Below are positions 43,917 to 53,758 of a stretch of 59,056 nt of DNA, piece by piece. The notes beneath the pieces were generated by a model, which saw only the letters and a program-made list of their open reading frames with translations, did no database searches and had not been told where the DNA came from. Every line of letters starts with the position of its first letter. The stretch's first letter is position 1. This stretch comes from Candidatus Zipacnadia bacterium (GTDB lineage: Bacteria > Armatimonadota > Zipacnadia > Zipacnadales > UBA5352). The stretch spans positions 1 through 59,056 of the forward strand of contig JALGSW010000024.1 of NCBI GenBank assembly GCA_029821635.1, written 5' to 3'. A program made the translations under genes and the position numbers.

Positions 43917-46637
43917 ATGCCCGATCGCACAAACCCGAAGTGTTCGCCGGAGGAGTTCGTACGCTGGGCTGAACAGGTGAAAGAGCCGGCCGAGCGGATC
44001 GTCTACAGCGGCGAGGCCCTGCGCGCCGTTGCGATGCCGATGGGGGGCCTGGGGGCGGGCAACTTCGCGCTCGCCGGCGACGGCACCCTCCGCCAGTGGC
44101 AGATCTTCAATCAGGTCAATCACACCGCGTTCCTGCCCGGCACGTTCTTCGGTGTGCGCGTGCAGGCCGGGCACCGCGCCGCCGAGCCGGTGATGCGGCT
44201 GCTGCAGACCGACTGCTTCTACGCGAGCGAATTCGAGCCGGCGCTGAGCACCAGCGACCACATCATCCCGGACGAGGCCCGGCGGCTTGCCGAGCGCGCG
44301 GAGACGGTCGCCGACATCGAGTTCGTCGGCGAGTACCCGATCGCCGAGTTGAGCTACGTGGACGACGAGCTTCCCGTGAAGATCAGCGTGGAGGCCTTCT
44401 GCCCGCTGATCCCGCTCAACTCGAAGGACTCCGGGCTGCCCTGCGCGATCTTCGTCTTCACGGTGGAGAACCCGACGGAGGAGCGGGCGGAGGTCTCGAT
44501 CGTCGGGGCGCTGCAGAACGCCGTCGGCTACGACGCCGGCAGCGGGATCTCCGGCGTGAACTGCTCGTGCTACGGCGGCAACGTTAACGGGGCCGAGCGC
44601 GACGAGATGGTGGCCGCGGTTGCGATGGGCAACAGCTCGCTTCCGGCGGACGATGCGGGCCAGGGCTCGATGGCAATCGCGACGCTCTCCGACAACGCGT
44701 CGATCACTGAGCGCTGGACCGACTTCGACGCGCTCTGGGGGGCCTTGCGCGACAACGGGACGCTGCTGCCGTCGGCGCCTGCGGGGGAGAGCCCGGCCGG
44801 TCAGACCTGGAACGGCGCGGTCGCCGCGCAGATGTCGCTCGCGCCGGGGGAGACGCGACGCGAGGCCTTCGTGATCGCGTGGCACTTCCCGAACCACTAC
44901 GTCAACTGGGACCAGGTGGGCTTCGGCATCGCGGACACGAAGAGCAAGTTCTTCCTCGGCAACGCCTGCAGCAACTGGTTCGGCGACGCGATGGACGTGG
45001 TGCGCTACGTGCGCGACAACTACGAGCGGCTTGCGCGCGACACGCGGCTCTACCGCGACAGCATCTACGATAGCACGCTGCCGTACTGGTTCATCGACCG
45101 CGTGACGTCGCAGGCGGCGACGCTGCGCACGCAGACCTGCCTGTGGAACGAGGACGGCAACTTCCATGGCTTCGAGGGCGTGCGCGGGGCGGTGCACGGC
45201 TCGTGGGGGCTGGCGAGCGGCTGCTGCCCGATGAACTGCACGCATGTGTGGAACTACGAGATGACGCTCTCGCGGCTGTTCCCCGACCTCGAGCAGACCA
45301 TGCGGCGCACCGATTTGAAGGTGCAGATGCGGGAGGATGGCGGCATCATCTTCCGCACGGTGCTGCCGCTCTACCTGCCACGCTGGGAGGTGCCGGAGCG
45401 CGCGCCGAATATCGAGACCACCAACGTGGCCTGCGACGGGCACTGGGGCACGCTGCTGAAGGTCTGCCGCGAGTGGCAGGAGTCCGGGAACGAGGCCTTC
45501 CTCGACGAGATGTGGCCGGAACTGCTGCGCGCGGTCGAGTTCGGCTTCGAGCGCTGGGACGACGACGCCGACGGCGTGCTCGATGGCTCGCAGTGGAACA
45601 CCTATGACCTCTACTTCTACGGGCACAACACCTACTGCTCGCTGCTCTACCTTGCGGCGATGCTGGCGATCGAGGAGATGGCGCTGCATCGCGGCGAGGA
45701 TGAGCTTGCGCAGGAGTGTCGCCGGCGCTTCGAAGCGGGCTCGGAGAAGATCGACGCGACGCTCTTCAACGGGGAGTATTACGAGCAGCACTTCGACGAG
45801 ACCACGCCCGGCGCCGGGGCGCGGCAGTACGGGAAGGGCTGCCTCTGCGACCAGCTCTTCGGCCAGTGGTGGGCGCACAGCCTTGGGCTGGGCTACCTGC
45901 TCGACCCGGCGAATGTGCGCTCGGCGCTGGATGCGATCTACCGCCACAACTTCCGCCACGATTTCGTCGGCCACGCGCAGATCCCGCGCGTCTACGCCTC
46001 CGACTGGGACAAGGGCCTGCTGACCACCACCTGGCCGCGCGGCGGGCGGCAGGACGCGCCGATGCTCTACGCCGACGAGGCCTGGACGGGCCTGGAGTTC
46101 CAGGTCGCCGGACACATGCTCGCGGAGGGCATGGTCGAGGAGGCGATGCAGCTCATCAAGGCCGCGTACGATCGCCACGACGGGACCTTCCGCAGCCCGT
46201 GGAATGAGATCGAGTGCGGCGATCACTACGCGCGGCCGATGGCGTCATGGTACATGCTCGAGGCGGCGGGCGGCCGCGTCTACCACGCGCCGAAGGGCCT
46301 GCTCGGCTTCGACCCGCGCGTGAGCCCTGAGGACTTCCGGAGCTTCTTCATCGCCGCCGAGGGCTGGGGGAGCTTCGGTCAGCGGCGCGACGCGGCCTCG
46401 CAGCACAACACGCTCTCCGTGGCGTGGGGCAGCCTGTCGCTGCGCACGCTGCGGCTCGGGCTGCCGGACGGCGTTGGGGAGAGCGCGCGTGAGCGCCCGT
46501 CCGTCTCCGCCTACGTCGGCGGGGCCGAGGAGGAGGTCGAGGCGCGCGTCGAGGACGGGCAGCTCCTCATCGACTGGCCTGAGGGCCTTGAGCTGACCGC
46601 GGGCGGCGACGCGCTGAGCGTGCGGATCGAGTGGTGA
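43917..46637 (+). CDS. GH116 family glycoside hydrolase (GBA2/DUF608-like)
   Basis: 906 residues from ATG 43917 (GGAGG 8 bases upstream). The N-terminal GBA2-type beta domain opens with AMPMGGLGAGNFALAGDGTL. The C-terminal helical barrel shows SQWNTYDLYFYGHNTYCSLL, CDQLFGQWWAHSLGLGYLL, DEAWTGLEFQVAGHMLAEGM and SPWNEIECGDHYARPMASWY, all typical of the family. Characterised members are beta-glucosidases, beta-xylosidases or glucosylceramidases that use Glu and Asp catalysts. I cannot fix the Glu by eye; the Asp is probably in NTYDLYFYG. No signal peptide, so it likely acts on imported oligosaccharides. Confidence 0.9.
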   Translation: MPDRTNPKCSPEEFVRWAEQVKEPAERIVYSGEALRAVAMPMGGLGAGNFALAGDGTLRQWQIFNQVNHTAFLPGTFFGVRVQAGHRAAEPVMRLLQTDCFYASEFEPALSTSDHIIPDEARRLAERAETVADIEFVGEYPIAELSYVDDELPVKISVEAFCPLIPLNSKDSGLPCAIFVFTVENPTEERAEVSIVGALQNAVGYDAGSGISGVNCSCYGGNVNGAERDEMVAAVAMGNSSLPADDAGQGSMAIATLSDNASITERWTDFDALWGALRDNGTLLPSAPAGESPAGQTWNGAVAAQMSLAPGETRREAFVIAWHFPNHYVNWDQVGFGIADTKSKFFLGNACSNWFGDAMDVVRYVRDNYERLARDTRLYRDSIYDSTLPYWFIDRVTSQAATLRTQTCLWNEDGNFHGFEGVRGAVHGSWGLASGCCPMNCTHVWNYEMTLSRLFPDLEQTMRRTDLKVQMREDGGIIFRTVLPLYLPRWEVPERAPNIETTNVACDGHWGTLLKVCREWQESGNEAFLDEMWPELLRAVEFGFERWDDDADGVLDGSQWNTYDLYFYGHNTYCSLLYLAAMLAIEEMALHRGEDELAQECRRRFEAGSEKIDATLFNGEYYEQHFDETTPGAGARQYGKGCLCDQLFGQWWAHSLGLGYLLDPANVRSALDAIYRHNFRHDFVGHAQIPRVYASDWDKGLLTTTWPRGGRQDAPMLYADEAWTGLEFQVAGHMLAEGMVEEAMQLIKAAYDRHDGTFRSPWNEIECGDHYARPMASWYMLEAAGGRVYHAPKGLLGFDPRVSPEDFRSFFIAAEGWGSFGQRRDAASQHNTLSVAWGSLSLRTLRLGLPDGVGESARERPSVSAYVGGAEEEVEARVEDGQLLIDWPEGLELTAGGDALSVRIEW

Positions 46638-46651
46638 GAGGCGGAGCGTGT

Positions 46652-47215
46652 ATGGCCGACGAGCGGCCTGAGCCGGTTGACGGGACGGAAGCAAGGCCCG
46701 AACGGGTGGTGACCTACGAGGCGGCGGACCGCGGTGCGGTCTGCTGCCTCGGCTGCCAGGCGTGGACGATGATCCTCGCGGGCGTTGCCGTAGGAGTGTG
46801 GTACGCGTTCAGCGGCGATCTGTGGAAGATCATCGCCGGGCTGATCCTCATCATCGGCGGGATCGCGCTGTCGCGCTACCTCGCGACCGGGCGCAATCGC
46901 TGGGAGGTCAGCTTCGACCGCGACCGGCGCATCGTGGCGCTGACAAGCCTGGTGAGCGGCGAGACGCAGGCGCGCGAGATCCCGTTCGGCGAGATCGAGT
47001 CGGTGCAGATGCGCGAGATCACTCGGGACGTGACCACGGCGGAGGGCGTGCCCTACAAGCTGCCGATCCTCAGGCTGCATTCGGGCGAGGAAGTCGCGCT
47101 GGACGAGCGGCTCTCGATCAAAGACCCGGAGCGGGCCGAGGAGGTTCTGGAGGAGATGCGCTCGCTGCTTGCGGAGTGCCCGGAGGAGGGCTGGGAGAGT
47201 TCGCCCGACCAGTGA
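46652..47215 (+). CDS. Hypothetical two-helix membrane protein
   Basis: 187 residues from ATG 46652 (GGAG 7 bases upstream). A GTG at 46631 that overlaps the GH116 stop is possible. Two hydrophobic helices (WTMILAGVAVGVWYAFSG, IIAGLILIIGGIALSRYL) are followed by a beta-rich cytoplasmic domain (WEVSFDRDRRIVALTSL, IPFGEIESVQMREITRD, LPILRLHSGEEVALDERLS) resembling a PH-like lipid-binding fold. Function unknown. It is probably cotranscribed with GH116. Confidence 0.7.
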   Translation: MADERPEPVDGTEARPERVVTYEAADRGAVCCLGCQAWTMILAGVAVGVWYAFSGDLWKIIAGLILIIGGIALSRYLATGRNRWEVSFDRDRRIVALTSLVSGETQAREIPFGEIESVQMREITRDVTTAEGVPYKLPILRLHSGEEVALDERLSIKDPERAEEVLEEMRSLLAECPEEGWESSPDQ

Positions 47216-47353
47216 ACTTGGGGCGGGCGCGCTGCGTCGAAAGAAGCAGTGCACTCGAGTAGCACCGGCGGCGGCCGAGCGTTGGCATGAGTGTGCCGAT
47301 AGCGGTCGCCGTCATCGTGTACGCAAACACCAAATGCACAAGGAGGAAGTCAT

Positions 47354-47998
47354 ATGCGACGCGGCTTTACGTTGATCGAACTGCTGGTTGTCATCGCTAT
47401 CATCGCGATCTTGGCAGCAATCCTCTTCCCCGTTTTCGCTCGTGCGCGGGAGAAGGCACGTCAGACATCATGTCTGTCGAACCTCAAGCAGATCGGGCTT
47501 GGGGTGCTGATGTACGCACAGGACTACGATGACATGCTGCCCCGCAGCGCGCAGTACACGGTACCGTCCGCGGTACTGCCCGAGGGTGGCCCCGAATACT
47601 GGTTCAGCGCGATCTACCCCTACATCAACAACGGGCAGATCTTCGCGTGCCCGAGCTACAACGACAACAACATCCACTCGGGCGGAGCGAGCGCGACCGA
47701 CCCGACCTTCCCCAACGGCGTCAACTACACCTACAACCTGCGCGCCGGCCAGGTCGCTCTGGGCGAAGTTCAGCACCCGGCAGCGTTCCTGATAGGCGTG
47801 GACGGCACCAACAACTACTTCCGCCTGCGCCGGTACGATGAGGCGACCACGAACTACGTGTGGGACCTCGACCGGCACAACGAGGGCTGGAACGGCGTCA
47901 TGGCCGACGGCCATGCGAAGTGGTCCAACCTCAAGTGGGGCGCGAACGACCTCGGCCCGGCCGATGGCGACGCGATCGTCGGCAACCCGCAGCAGTAA
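47354..47998 (+). CDS. Type II secretion/prepilin-like protein with H-X9-DG-type C-terminus
   Basis: 214 residues. AAGGAGG stands 7 bases before the ATG. The prepilin leader is [19 protein letters not shown], with cleavage after Gly and Glu at +5. The family continuation is [20 protein letters not shown] and [15 protein letters not shown]. Near the end [18 protein letters not shown] is the H-to-DG motif of DUF1559-like proteins. These pseudopilin-like proteins are numerous in Planctomycetes, Verrucomicrobia and Armatimonadota; the [13 protein letters not shown] wording points to the last. A strong terminator follows. Confidence 0.92.
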   Translation: MRRGFTLIELLVVIAIIAILAAILFPVFARAREKARQTSCLSNLKQIGLGVLMYAQDYDDMLPRSAQYTVPSAVLPEGGPEYWFSAIYPYINNGQIFACPSYNDNNIHSGGASATDPTFPNGVNYTYNLRAGQVALGEVQHPAAFLIGVDGTNNYFRLRRYDEATTNYVWDLDRHNEGWNGVMADGHAKWSNLKWGANDLGPADGDAIVGNPQQ

Positions 47999-48024
47999 GA
48001 AGCACTGCCACTCTGCGTAGACAC

Positions 48025-48063
48025 GACACGGGCCGCGTCTTCTCAGAAGGCGCGGCCCGTGTC
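48025..48063 (+). terminator. Intrinsic terminator of the prepilin gene
   Basis: A 13-bp stem GACACGGGCCGCG/CGCGGCCCGTGTC, extended inside by CTTC/GAAG, followed by AGTTTCA. It is convergent with the Gfo/Idh gene, which it may also serve. Confidence 0.85.
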
Positions 48064-48088
48064 AGTTTCACGTGGCAAGTGCGCGGTG

Positions 48089-49189
48089 CTACTGCAACGG
48101 CGTCGCGTCGATGCCCACCGGCATGTGTGTGCGCACCGACTCCTCGGCCGCCAGCGCGATCTCCACGCTACGCTTGCCCACGTAGCCATCCACCGTCGGC
48201 CGCTCGCCCTTGCGGACGCAGTCGAGGAAGTAGAGCTGCTCGAGGTAGGCCTGGCCGTGGTGGCTCCAGCCCATCTCGTCATCGGGGATGTCGATCTCGA
48301 TCGTGCGCGGCTCCTTGGGATGGTCCGCGTCGAACAGATCCACGCGGAACTCCAGCCGGTAGTAGATGACCGCGCCCTCGGTGCCCTGAATGCCGATCTC
48401 GAGCTTGCGCCCGCTGTTGGCGAACATGCACAGAAGCAGCTCGGCGCGCGCCCCGGTGTCGTAGTCCACCGTCACGAAGGCGTTGTCGATGATATTGAGC
48501 GTCGGCTCCTCGGCCTCGGTCCGGCCCTCGGGCAGGCGGCTCAGGTCCTCGTAGACCCAGTCGGCGCCGCCGGAGCCGTAGACGCGAGTGGCGTTCGAGC
48601 CGCCGCAGGCGCCGGTGAACCAGTTGAACAGGTCGAAGTGATGGCAGGTCTTCTCGACAAGCGTCCCGCCGGAGCGGTTGCGGTCGAGGATCCAGTCCTC
48701 GTACTTTTTCGCGAAGGGCGCCCGGAACTCGCGTGCCCAGACCATCTTCGGCTCACCGATCGCCCCGGAAGCCACCAGCCGGTGGGCGGTGCTGTCCACG
48801 CGCGAGAAGCGGCAGGACAGGCCAACCTGCAGGAAGCGGTCGTTGCGGTCGGCGGCGGCGATCATCGCATCGCAGTCGGCCGTCGAGGTCGCCATCGGCT
48901 TCTCACACATCGTATGCAGACCGGCGTCGAGGCAGTCGCAGGCGACCTGGCGGTGCAGGTAGTTCGGCACGGCGATGAAGCACGCGTCGGCCTCGACGGT
49001 CTCGAGCAGCTCGCGGTAGTCGAGCAGGCCGGGCACGGGCTCGTTCAGCATCTCCATCGCGCGCGCGAGCCGGTCCTCGTCAACGTCGGCCATCCCGACG
49101 ATCTCCACGCCCTTGAGCTGCACGAGCGACCGAATGTGGCCGAGCATGTTCTGGCCTGTGCCGATCAGCAGGAGTCGGATCTCGGGCAT
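48089..49189 (-). CDS. Gfo/Idh/MocA family oxidoreductase
   Basis: 366 residues from ATG 49189. Rossmann start EIRLLLIGTGQNMLGHIRSL, EKP motif in TMCEKPMATSTADCDAM, and a His-rich active site in GGTLVEKTCHHFDLFNWFTG. The C-terminal domain (AELLLCMFANSGRKLEIGIQ) is the usual GFO_IDH_MocA_C. It probably oxidises a sugar, inositol or sugar acid. It is not a close paralog of the protein at 39499-40494. Confidence 0.88.
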   Translation of the reverse strand: MPEIRLLLIGTGQNMLGHIRSLVQLKGVEIVGMADVDEDRLARAMEMLNEPVPGLLDYRELLETVEADACFIAVPNYLHRQVACDCLDAGLHTMCEKPMATSTADCDAMIAAADRNDRFLQVGLSCRFSRVDSTAHRLVASGAIGEPKMVWAREFRAPFAKKYEDWILDRNRSGGTLVEKTCHHFDLFNWFTGACGGSNATRVYGSGGADWVYEDLSRLPEGRTEAEEPTLNIIDNAFVTVDYDTGARAELLLCMFANSGRKLEIGIQGTEGAVIYYRLEFRVDLFDADHPKEPRTIEIDIPDDEMGWSHHGQAYLEQLYFLDCVRKGERPTVDGYVGKRSVEIALAAEESVRTHMPVGIDATPLQ

Positions 49190-49255
49190 TCTCACCAGTC
49201 CTGAGGGGAATGTCTCGTCATTGCGGGAAGCGGGCGCGTTGCTCGCCGTCCGCCG

Positions 49256-49304
49256 GCTGCCGTTCACTTGCCACTTGCCCCTGCCGTTCGCTCGCCCCTG
49301 CCGT
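49256..49304 (-). repeat. Heptamer-rich repeat tract
   Basis: Contains two exact ACTTGCC units (49266-49279), the reverse complement of GGCAAGT in the 42627 array, and three GCCGTTC units. It runs up to the stop codon of the DUF4127 gene. Confidence 0.7.
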
Positions 49305-50952
49305 TCACTGCCCTCCGGGCACGAGCTCCAAGCCGAACTTGAAGTCCAGCCCGACCTCGAACATGCGGTGCCAGGGCAGGCTCACGCGCGTCTCCTCCAG
49401 CGCGTCGAGCACCAGGCTCGAGCGGGTCTGCTCGTAGCCGATCTGCACCATCTCCTGCGCCAGGAAGTGGTCGGTCCACAGGTCCCCGGCGGCGGCGGAG
49501 AGCTCGCGGGCCACCATGCGCTCAGTCTGCCGGTAGCTGCCGGAGAGGTCGAAGACCGACGCCTCGAGGAGCTGGACGACGCGCTCGGTGACCTCGCGGC
49601 GCACGCGCGACTGGTAGAGCCAGTCGTCCACGAAGCGGCCGAAGAGGAACTCGACGTGCGCGCGCTCGCTGTCGATGAGCGAGTTGAGCAGCTCCAGGTA
49701 GCGCATGGGGGAGGTCGAACGCGCCCTTGTCCTGCAGCGCGATGAGCCGCAGTGTGCCGTGCGCGAGCGTCGATCCGATGGTGTTGCCGGCGGTATTCCA
49801 GGCGCCGAAGGAGAGCAGGCGATGGAGCTGCAGGTCGCTGTGGCGCAGCTCGCGCATGAGCGCCTCGTCGGCTCCGTTCGGGAATGCCACGTCGGCGAGG
49901 GCCACGCGGCGCGGTGATTCCGCGGCGACGGCCCCCAGCAGCGAGCGCACTTCGCGGCGGCGGCGGTCGCGGGCCGCGCCGCGCACATAGTCGTCGCGCT
50001 TGCCCTCGACGGGGGTGTTGATCGCGAGCAGTAGGTCGGCTTCGGGATCGTCGCTGATCTCCGCGCCGACGGCGGCGATGTGCGCCTCGACGGTCTGGCG
50101 CAGCGGCCGGTCCTCGAAGGTCGCGATGCGGTCTGCGCCCTCCTCGGAGGCATAGAAGACGCGCACGGTCGGCGTCTTGAGCATGTGCCGATGGATAAAG
50201 CGCGCGAGCAGCGTCATCCCGGCCTCGTCGGCACCGGGGTGGATCGTCACGCGGTCCTCGACGTTCAGCGACGCCATGCGGTCGCGCAGGCGCTCCTGTT
50301 CGTCGATGTGCGGGCCGAACTGCGCAGCATCCTCCTGCGTGAGCGCGAGGAAGTCGATGTTGTGGGCCGCGGCTTCGTCCACGGCCCGCATGTTGACGCG
50401 ATGGTTGCGCTCGCGCGCCGCGCGGTAATCACAGATGATCTCCGCCGGGATCTGCGCCTCAAGCTCGAGCAGCCGCTCGGACTTGTCCTGCTCGCCGAGT
50501 TGCCGGACGCGGTAGCTCAGCTCGGAGTACTGCCGCATCGGCTCCCAGTACTGCCCGGTCTGGGGCGAGTCGGCGGTGATGGACAGGCGCATGATCGTGT
50601 TGGAAGCGTAGACCGCGCCCTCACCGAGGCGTTCGCGCAGCTTCTTGAGCACGTCGAGGCGCTCGAGGGCGGTCGCCGGGGAGGTGCGCATTGAGCGGGA
50701 GGGGACGAGGCCGCCGTAGGCGAGCATGTCCAGCGAGAGGATGGCGCAGTCCGCGCGCTCGTGCGACTCGAGCAGCCACTCGGCGATGCGGTCGGGCTCG
50801 GCGTGCTGCCGCAATTCCCCGAGCATCTCCAGCGGCGGCATGACCAGCTCGAAGTCCACCATCCGCGCGAGTAGCCCCGGGAGCCTCGCGTTGCAGGGCC
50901 GGTTATCCAGCGGGACGTAGATGATCCGATGCGCTCTGTGTCTCAATGACAC
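49305..50952 (-). CDS. DUF4127 family protein, frameshifted near the C-terminus
   Basis: GTG start at 50952 with GGAGGG 8 bases upstream. The family pattern is strong: IIYVPLDNRPCNARLPGLLA, ILSLDMLAYGGLVPSRS, GEGAVYASNTIMRLSI, TQEDAAQFGPHIDEQERLRD, HPGADEAGMTLLARF and FGAWNTAGNTIGSTLAHG. After QDKGAFDLP this frame turns into unrelated Arg/Pro-rich sequence to 49522. The expected ending (MRYLELLNSLIDSERAHVEF to LPWHRMFEVGLDFKFGLELV) is read in another frame to 49305. Dropping one C from a five-C run (plus-strand G's 49707-49711) joins the two parts perfectly. The function of DUF4127 is unknown. Last gene of the apgM operon. Confidence 0.87.
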
Positions 50953-50988
50953 GCCGGGTCCCTCCTGGCGTCGTCCGCTTGGTTGTCG

Positions 50989-51708
50989 TCAGTGTGCACT
51001 CGTTGCGTCGATCGCGCCGCGGAAGCGCGCGGTCGCCCCCGCCATCGACGCCGGCTCCTTGCCCGTCACGATCGCGCCGATCAGCAGCCCGGCCACACCC
51101 GCGTCGCGTAGCACCGCGACCTCCTCGGGCAGGACGGCCTTCTGGGTCGGCACGATCACCGGCTGCTCGGCACGCGCGGCGAGTTGCGCGTACTCCGAGA
51201 CGTCGGCGGCGGTCAGCGGCGTGGCGTAGCCCTCATGCGGCACGATCGAGGCCTCAATCATCGCCGGACGGCTGGGCGCCGCCACGCTCTCAATCAGCCC
51301 CCACGGCCGGCAGGTGGCGCTGAACGCGACCATCACCGACAGCGGGCAGTCATCCATGCGCAGCATCCACGCGGGCATGTCCGTCGCATACAGGTCAAAG
51401 AAGTCGATCCCGATGTCCGCGAGGCGCAGCATCTCCTCGCGCGTCGCGAGGCCCTCGCCGACGCCGGGCACGATGCCGACCGGCGCGCCGAGCGCGCAGA
51501 TCGCCCGCAGCGCGTCCTGCTCGTCATCGAGCGAACCGGTGCACAGGCCGCTGGCGAAGTGCTCCAGGCCGATGTGAACCTTCAGGCCGTCGGCGCCTGC
51601 GTCAAGCACCGCGCGGGCCATCTGCGCGTCATTGCGCGGGAGGCTCACCAGCAGCGAGAAGCCGCCGCGCAGCATCCGCCGGGTCCGACCATGTGTGAGA
51701 TCGCTCAT
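50989..51708 (-). CDS. TIM-barrel protein of unknown specificity
   Basis: 239 residues. The strand pattern GGFSLLVSLPRNDAQMAR, AGADGLKVHIGLEHFASG, APVGIVPGVGEG, IGIDFFDLYATDMPAWM, EQPVIVPTQKAVLPEEVA and VAGLLIGAIVTGKEPAS is that of a phosphate-binding (beta/alpha)8 barrel, with GLLIGAIVTG as the likely phosphate grip, as in NanE or ThiE-like enzymes. The start at 51708 overlaps the methyltransferase stop (ATGA), so it is coupled within the operon. The substrate is unknown. Confidence 0.72.
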   Translation of the reverse strand: MSDLTHGRTRRMLRGGFSLLVSLPRNDAQMARAVLDAGADGLKVHIGLEHFASGLCTGSLDDEQDALRAICALGAPVGIVPGVGEGLATREEMLRLADIGIDFFDLYATDMPAWMLRMDDCPLSVMVAFSATCRPWGLIESVAAPSRPAMIEASIVPHEGYATPLTAADVSEYAQLAARAEQPVIVPTQKAVLPEEVAVLRDAGVAGLLIGAIVTGKEPASMAGATARFRGAIDATSAH

Positions 51709-52520
51709 CGTACCCCAACCGCTTTGAAGAACGTGTAGCTGAACGTGCTCTCCGGCGTCGTCGCGAGGGCGTAGAGCTCGCGCACCCCACGCTCGAAGGT
51801 CTCCTCGTCGATCAGCCCGGCTCCGATGGCCCGCTCGCGCGCGGTCTCTACCATCGGCGAGATCGTCCTGCCGACGAACGCATCCTGCAGGCCCGGCAGG
51901 CTGCCGTCACAGTATACCATGCGCGGTGAGATTTTCACGTCGCTGAAGCCCGCCTCCGCCAGCAGCGGGTAGAGGCGCCGGCCGATCAGCGAGTCTCCGC
52001 CGAGCGCGGCCTGCGCGTCGATCAGCGCCTGCCAGGCGCGGCGCGCGGCGTCGCTCTCCGGGTGCCAGTAGCACGATCCGTGATCGCCCTCGATCACCGT
52101 GATCGTGCCGCCGGGCCGCAGGACGCGCCTGAACTCCGCCAGCGCCCGCGACGGCCCGACGAGATGCTCGAGCACGTAGCAGACGAAGACGTGGTCGAAG
52201 CGCGCATCGTCGAAGGGCAGGCCGAAGACGTTCGCCGCGCCGAACGCGACGTCCGCCTGGCGCTCGGGCGCGCCCTCCGCCCGCACGGCCTCGCGCGCCT
52301 GCCGCGCCGATGAGCACTGAATGTCAACTGAGACGATCTGCGCCCCCGGGCTCGTGCGCGCGAGCGTCACCGTCTGCGCGCCGACCCCGCATCCGGGCTC
52401 CAGCACCAGCTCGCCCGCGGCGTAGCCGGTGTCTCTGTGCAGCAACTCTCGGACGGCCGCCGCCTGATCCTGCAGCCGCTCGCGCTCGCGGTCGGAGTAG
52501 CCGTGTACGTAGCGCGTCAC
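51705..52520 (-). CDS. Class I SAM-dependent methyltransferase
   Basis: 271 residues. The GTG at 52520 overlaps the upstream stop (GTGA) with GAGGG about 10 bases before it; the longer open frame would run deep into that gene. Motif I is VLEPGCGVGAQTVTLA, then an acidic ribose contact (IVSVDIQCSS), GAANVFGLPFDDARFDHVFV, and post-motif LRPGGTITVIEGDHGSCYWH. It resembles small-molecule C- or O-methyltransferases of the UbiE type. The target is unknown. Confidence 0.85.
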   Translation of the reverse strand: MTRYVHGYSDRERERLQDQAAAVRELLHRDTGYAAGELVLEPGCGVGAQTVTLARTSPGAQIVSVDIQCSSARQAREAVRAEGAPERQADVAFGAANVFGLPFDDARFDHVFVCYVLEHLVGPSRALAEFRRVLRPGGTITVIEGDHGSCYWHPESDAARRAWQALIDAQAALGGDSLIGRRLYPLLAEAGFSDVKISPRMVYCDGSLPGLQDAFVGRTISPMVETARERAIGAGLIDEETFERGVRELYALATTPESTFSYTFFKAVGVR

Positions 52521-53758
52521 CAGATGCCACCCTCGGCAGGCCCCGGCCAGTACTGCGCGCGGGGCAGGATGATCCGCAGGTGCGAGAGCCCCGGCAGCGC
52601 GTTGTACGATGCCGCCGCGAGCGGCACATACGGGTTGAGGCTGCCCTTGATGCGCCACAGGCCGCTGCGCCCGAGATCGTGCCGGTCCGCCCCCTCGGGC
52701 GCGTCCGGGTCGATGGCGATGCGCGGCATCAGCTCCCAGTCGCCTGCCCCGAAGCGCACCTGCACCTGGCAGCGCGAGAGCAGCCGGCGCATCCAGTCCT
52801 CATGCTGAAGATCGTCGGGGCGGTAGCTCGGGCTCAGGTAGCCTGAGAACAGCGGCGCAATTCCCTCCCACGTGGGATCGGTCGCGCTGATCGGCCCGAC
52901 GACCATCCACTGTGTGCCGGTGCGGATGTACGAGATCTCCGGGCTGTCGGCGTGGCCGGACGGGACGATCTGGAAGCCGCCGATCATGCCCAGCGGGGAG
53001 GTTGAGATGTCAATGACGCCCGGATGGTTGGCTCGGATGCGCCCCGGGGCCGCGTCGAGTGTGCCTGCGAAGCGCCCGATGCCCACCACGGGCCGCAGCA
53101 CCGTGCCGATGGCTTTCTCCCGGCCGCCGACGTAGCGGGCGGTGATCAGGCCGCCGAAGCTGTTGTCGAAGTCGAGCCACGTGATGCGGTCGGGCGGTTC
53201 GAGCGCGCGGATGACGATCAGGTCGCCCTCGGACGGCACGTAGTCTGCCGCAAGCGGCTGCAGTCCGTCACGCTCGACAGCCACCGGCGAGTTGACCGGC
53301 GGCGCGAAGCCCCCGCCGAAGATCCCCTCGCCGCCGGGAATGTCCGTGGCGATGGCGGTGCTCCCGCGGCCCTTCGCCGCGCCGAGCACCGTGCCCGCGG
53401 GCACCAGTGAGAAGACTACGCCGCGCCCCGTCTGCGGCTCGTTGGCTACCTTCACGTGCAGCGCGTTGACGGCCGAGGCCGCGATGGCGCTGTCGTGCGC
53501 CCACTGGCTGGCGGTGTAACCCGCCGGGTTGACGGCCGTGGCGGGCGCGGTCACATGCCCGATGGTCAGCCACCCGGCGCCGCCGTCACGGCTCACCTCG
53601 ATCGCGCCGTCGGCCCGGTTGTCCACGCGTATGCGGAAGACCTCAGGGCCCGGAGCGGCGTTCTCCGCCGCGACCTCGAGCGACGGCCCCGGCTGGACGT
53701 CTGCCGCCCATGTGGGCGCGATCGCCAGGGCCGCGAGGATTCCCGCGAGCAGTTTCAT
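52517..53758 (-). CDS. Exported protein of unknown function
   Basis: 413 residues. A signal peptide (KLLAGILAALAIAPTWA) is followed by a Gly- and strand-rich protein with no family I know. Features: VFRIRVDNRADGAIEVSRDG (Ig- or carbohydrate-binding-like), GGEGIFGGGFAPPVNSPVAV, and a WYP-poor C-terminus rich in prolines. The ATG at 53758 overlaps the apgM stop (ATGA). Why an exported protein is tied to apgM is unclear. Confidence 0.7.
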   Translation of the reverse strand: MKLLAGILAALAIAPTWAADVQPGPSLEVAAENAAPGPEVFRIRVDNRADGAIEVSRDGGAGWLTIGHVTAPATAVNPAGYTASQWAHDSAIAASAVNALHVKVANEPQTGRGVVFSLVPAGTVLGAAKGRGSTAIATDIPGGEGIFGGGFAPPVNSPVAVERDGLQPLAADYVPSEGDLIVIRALEPPDRITWLDFDNSFGGLITARYVGGREKAIGTVLRPVVGIGRFAGTLDAAPGRIRANHPGVIDISTSPLGMIGGFQIVPSGHADSPEISYIRTGTQWMVVGPISATDPTWEGIAPLFSGYLSPSYRPDDLQHEDWMRRLLSRCQVQVRFGAGDWELMPRIAIDPDAPEGADRHDLGRSGLWRIKGSLNPYVPLAAASYNALPGLSHLRIILPRAQYWPGPAEGGIW

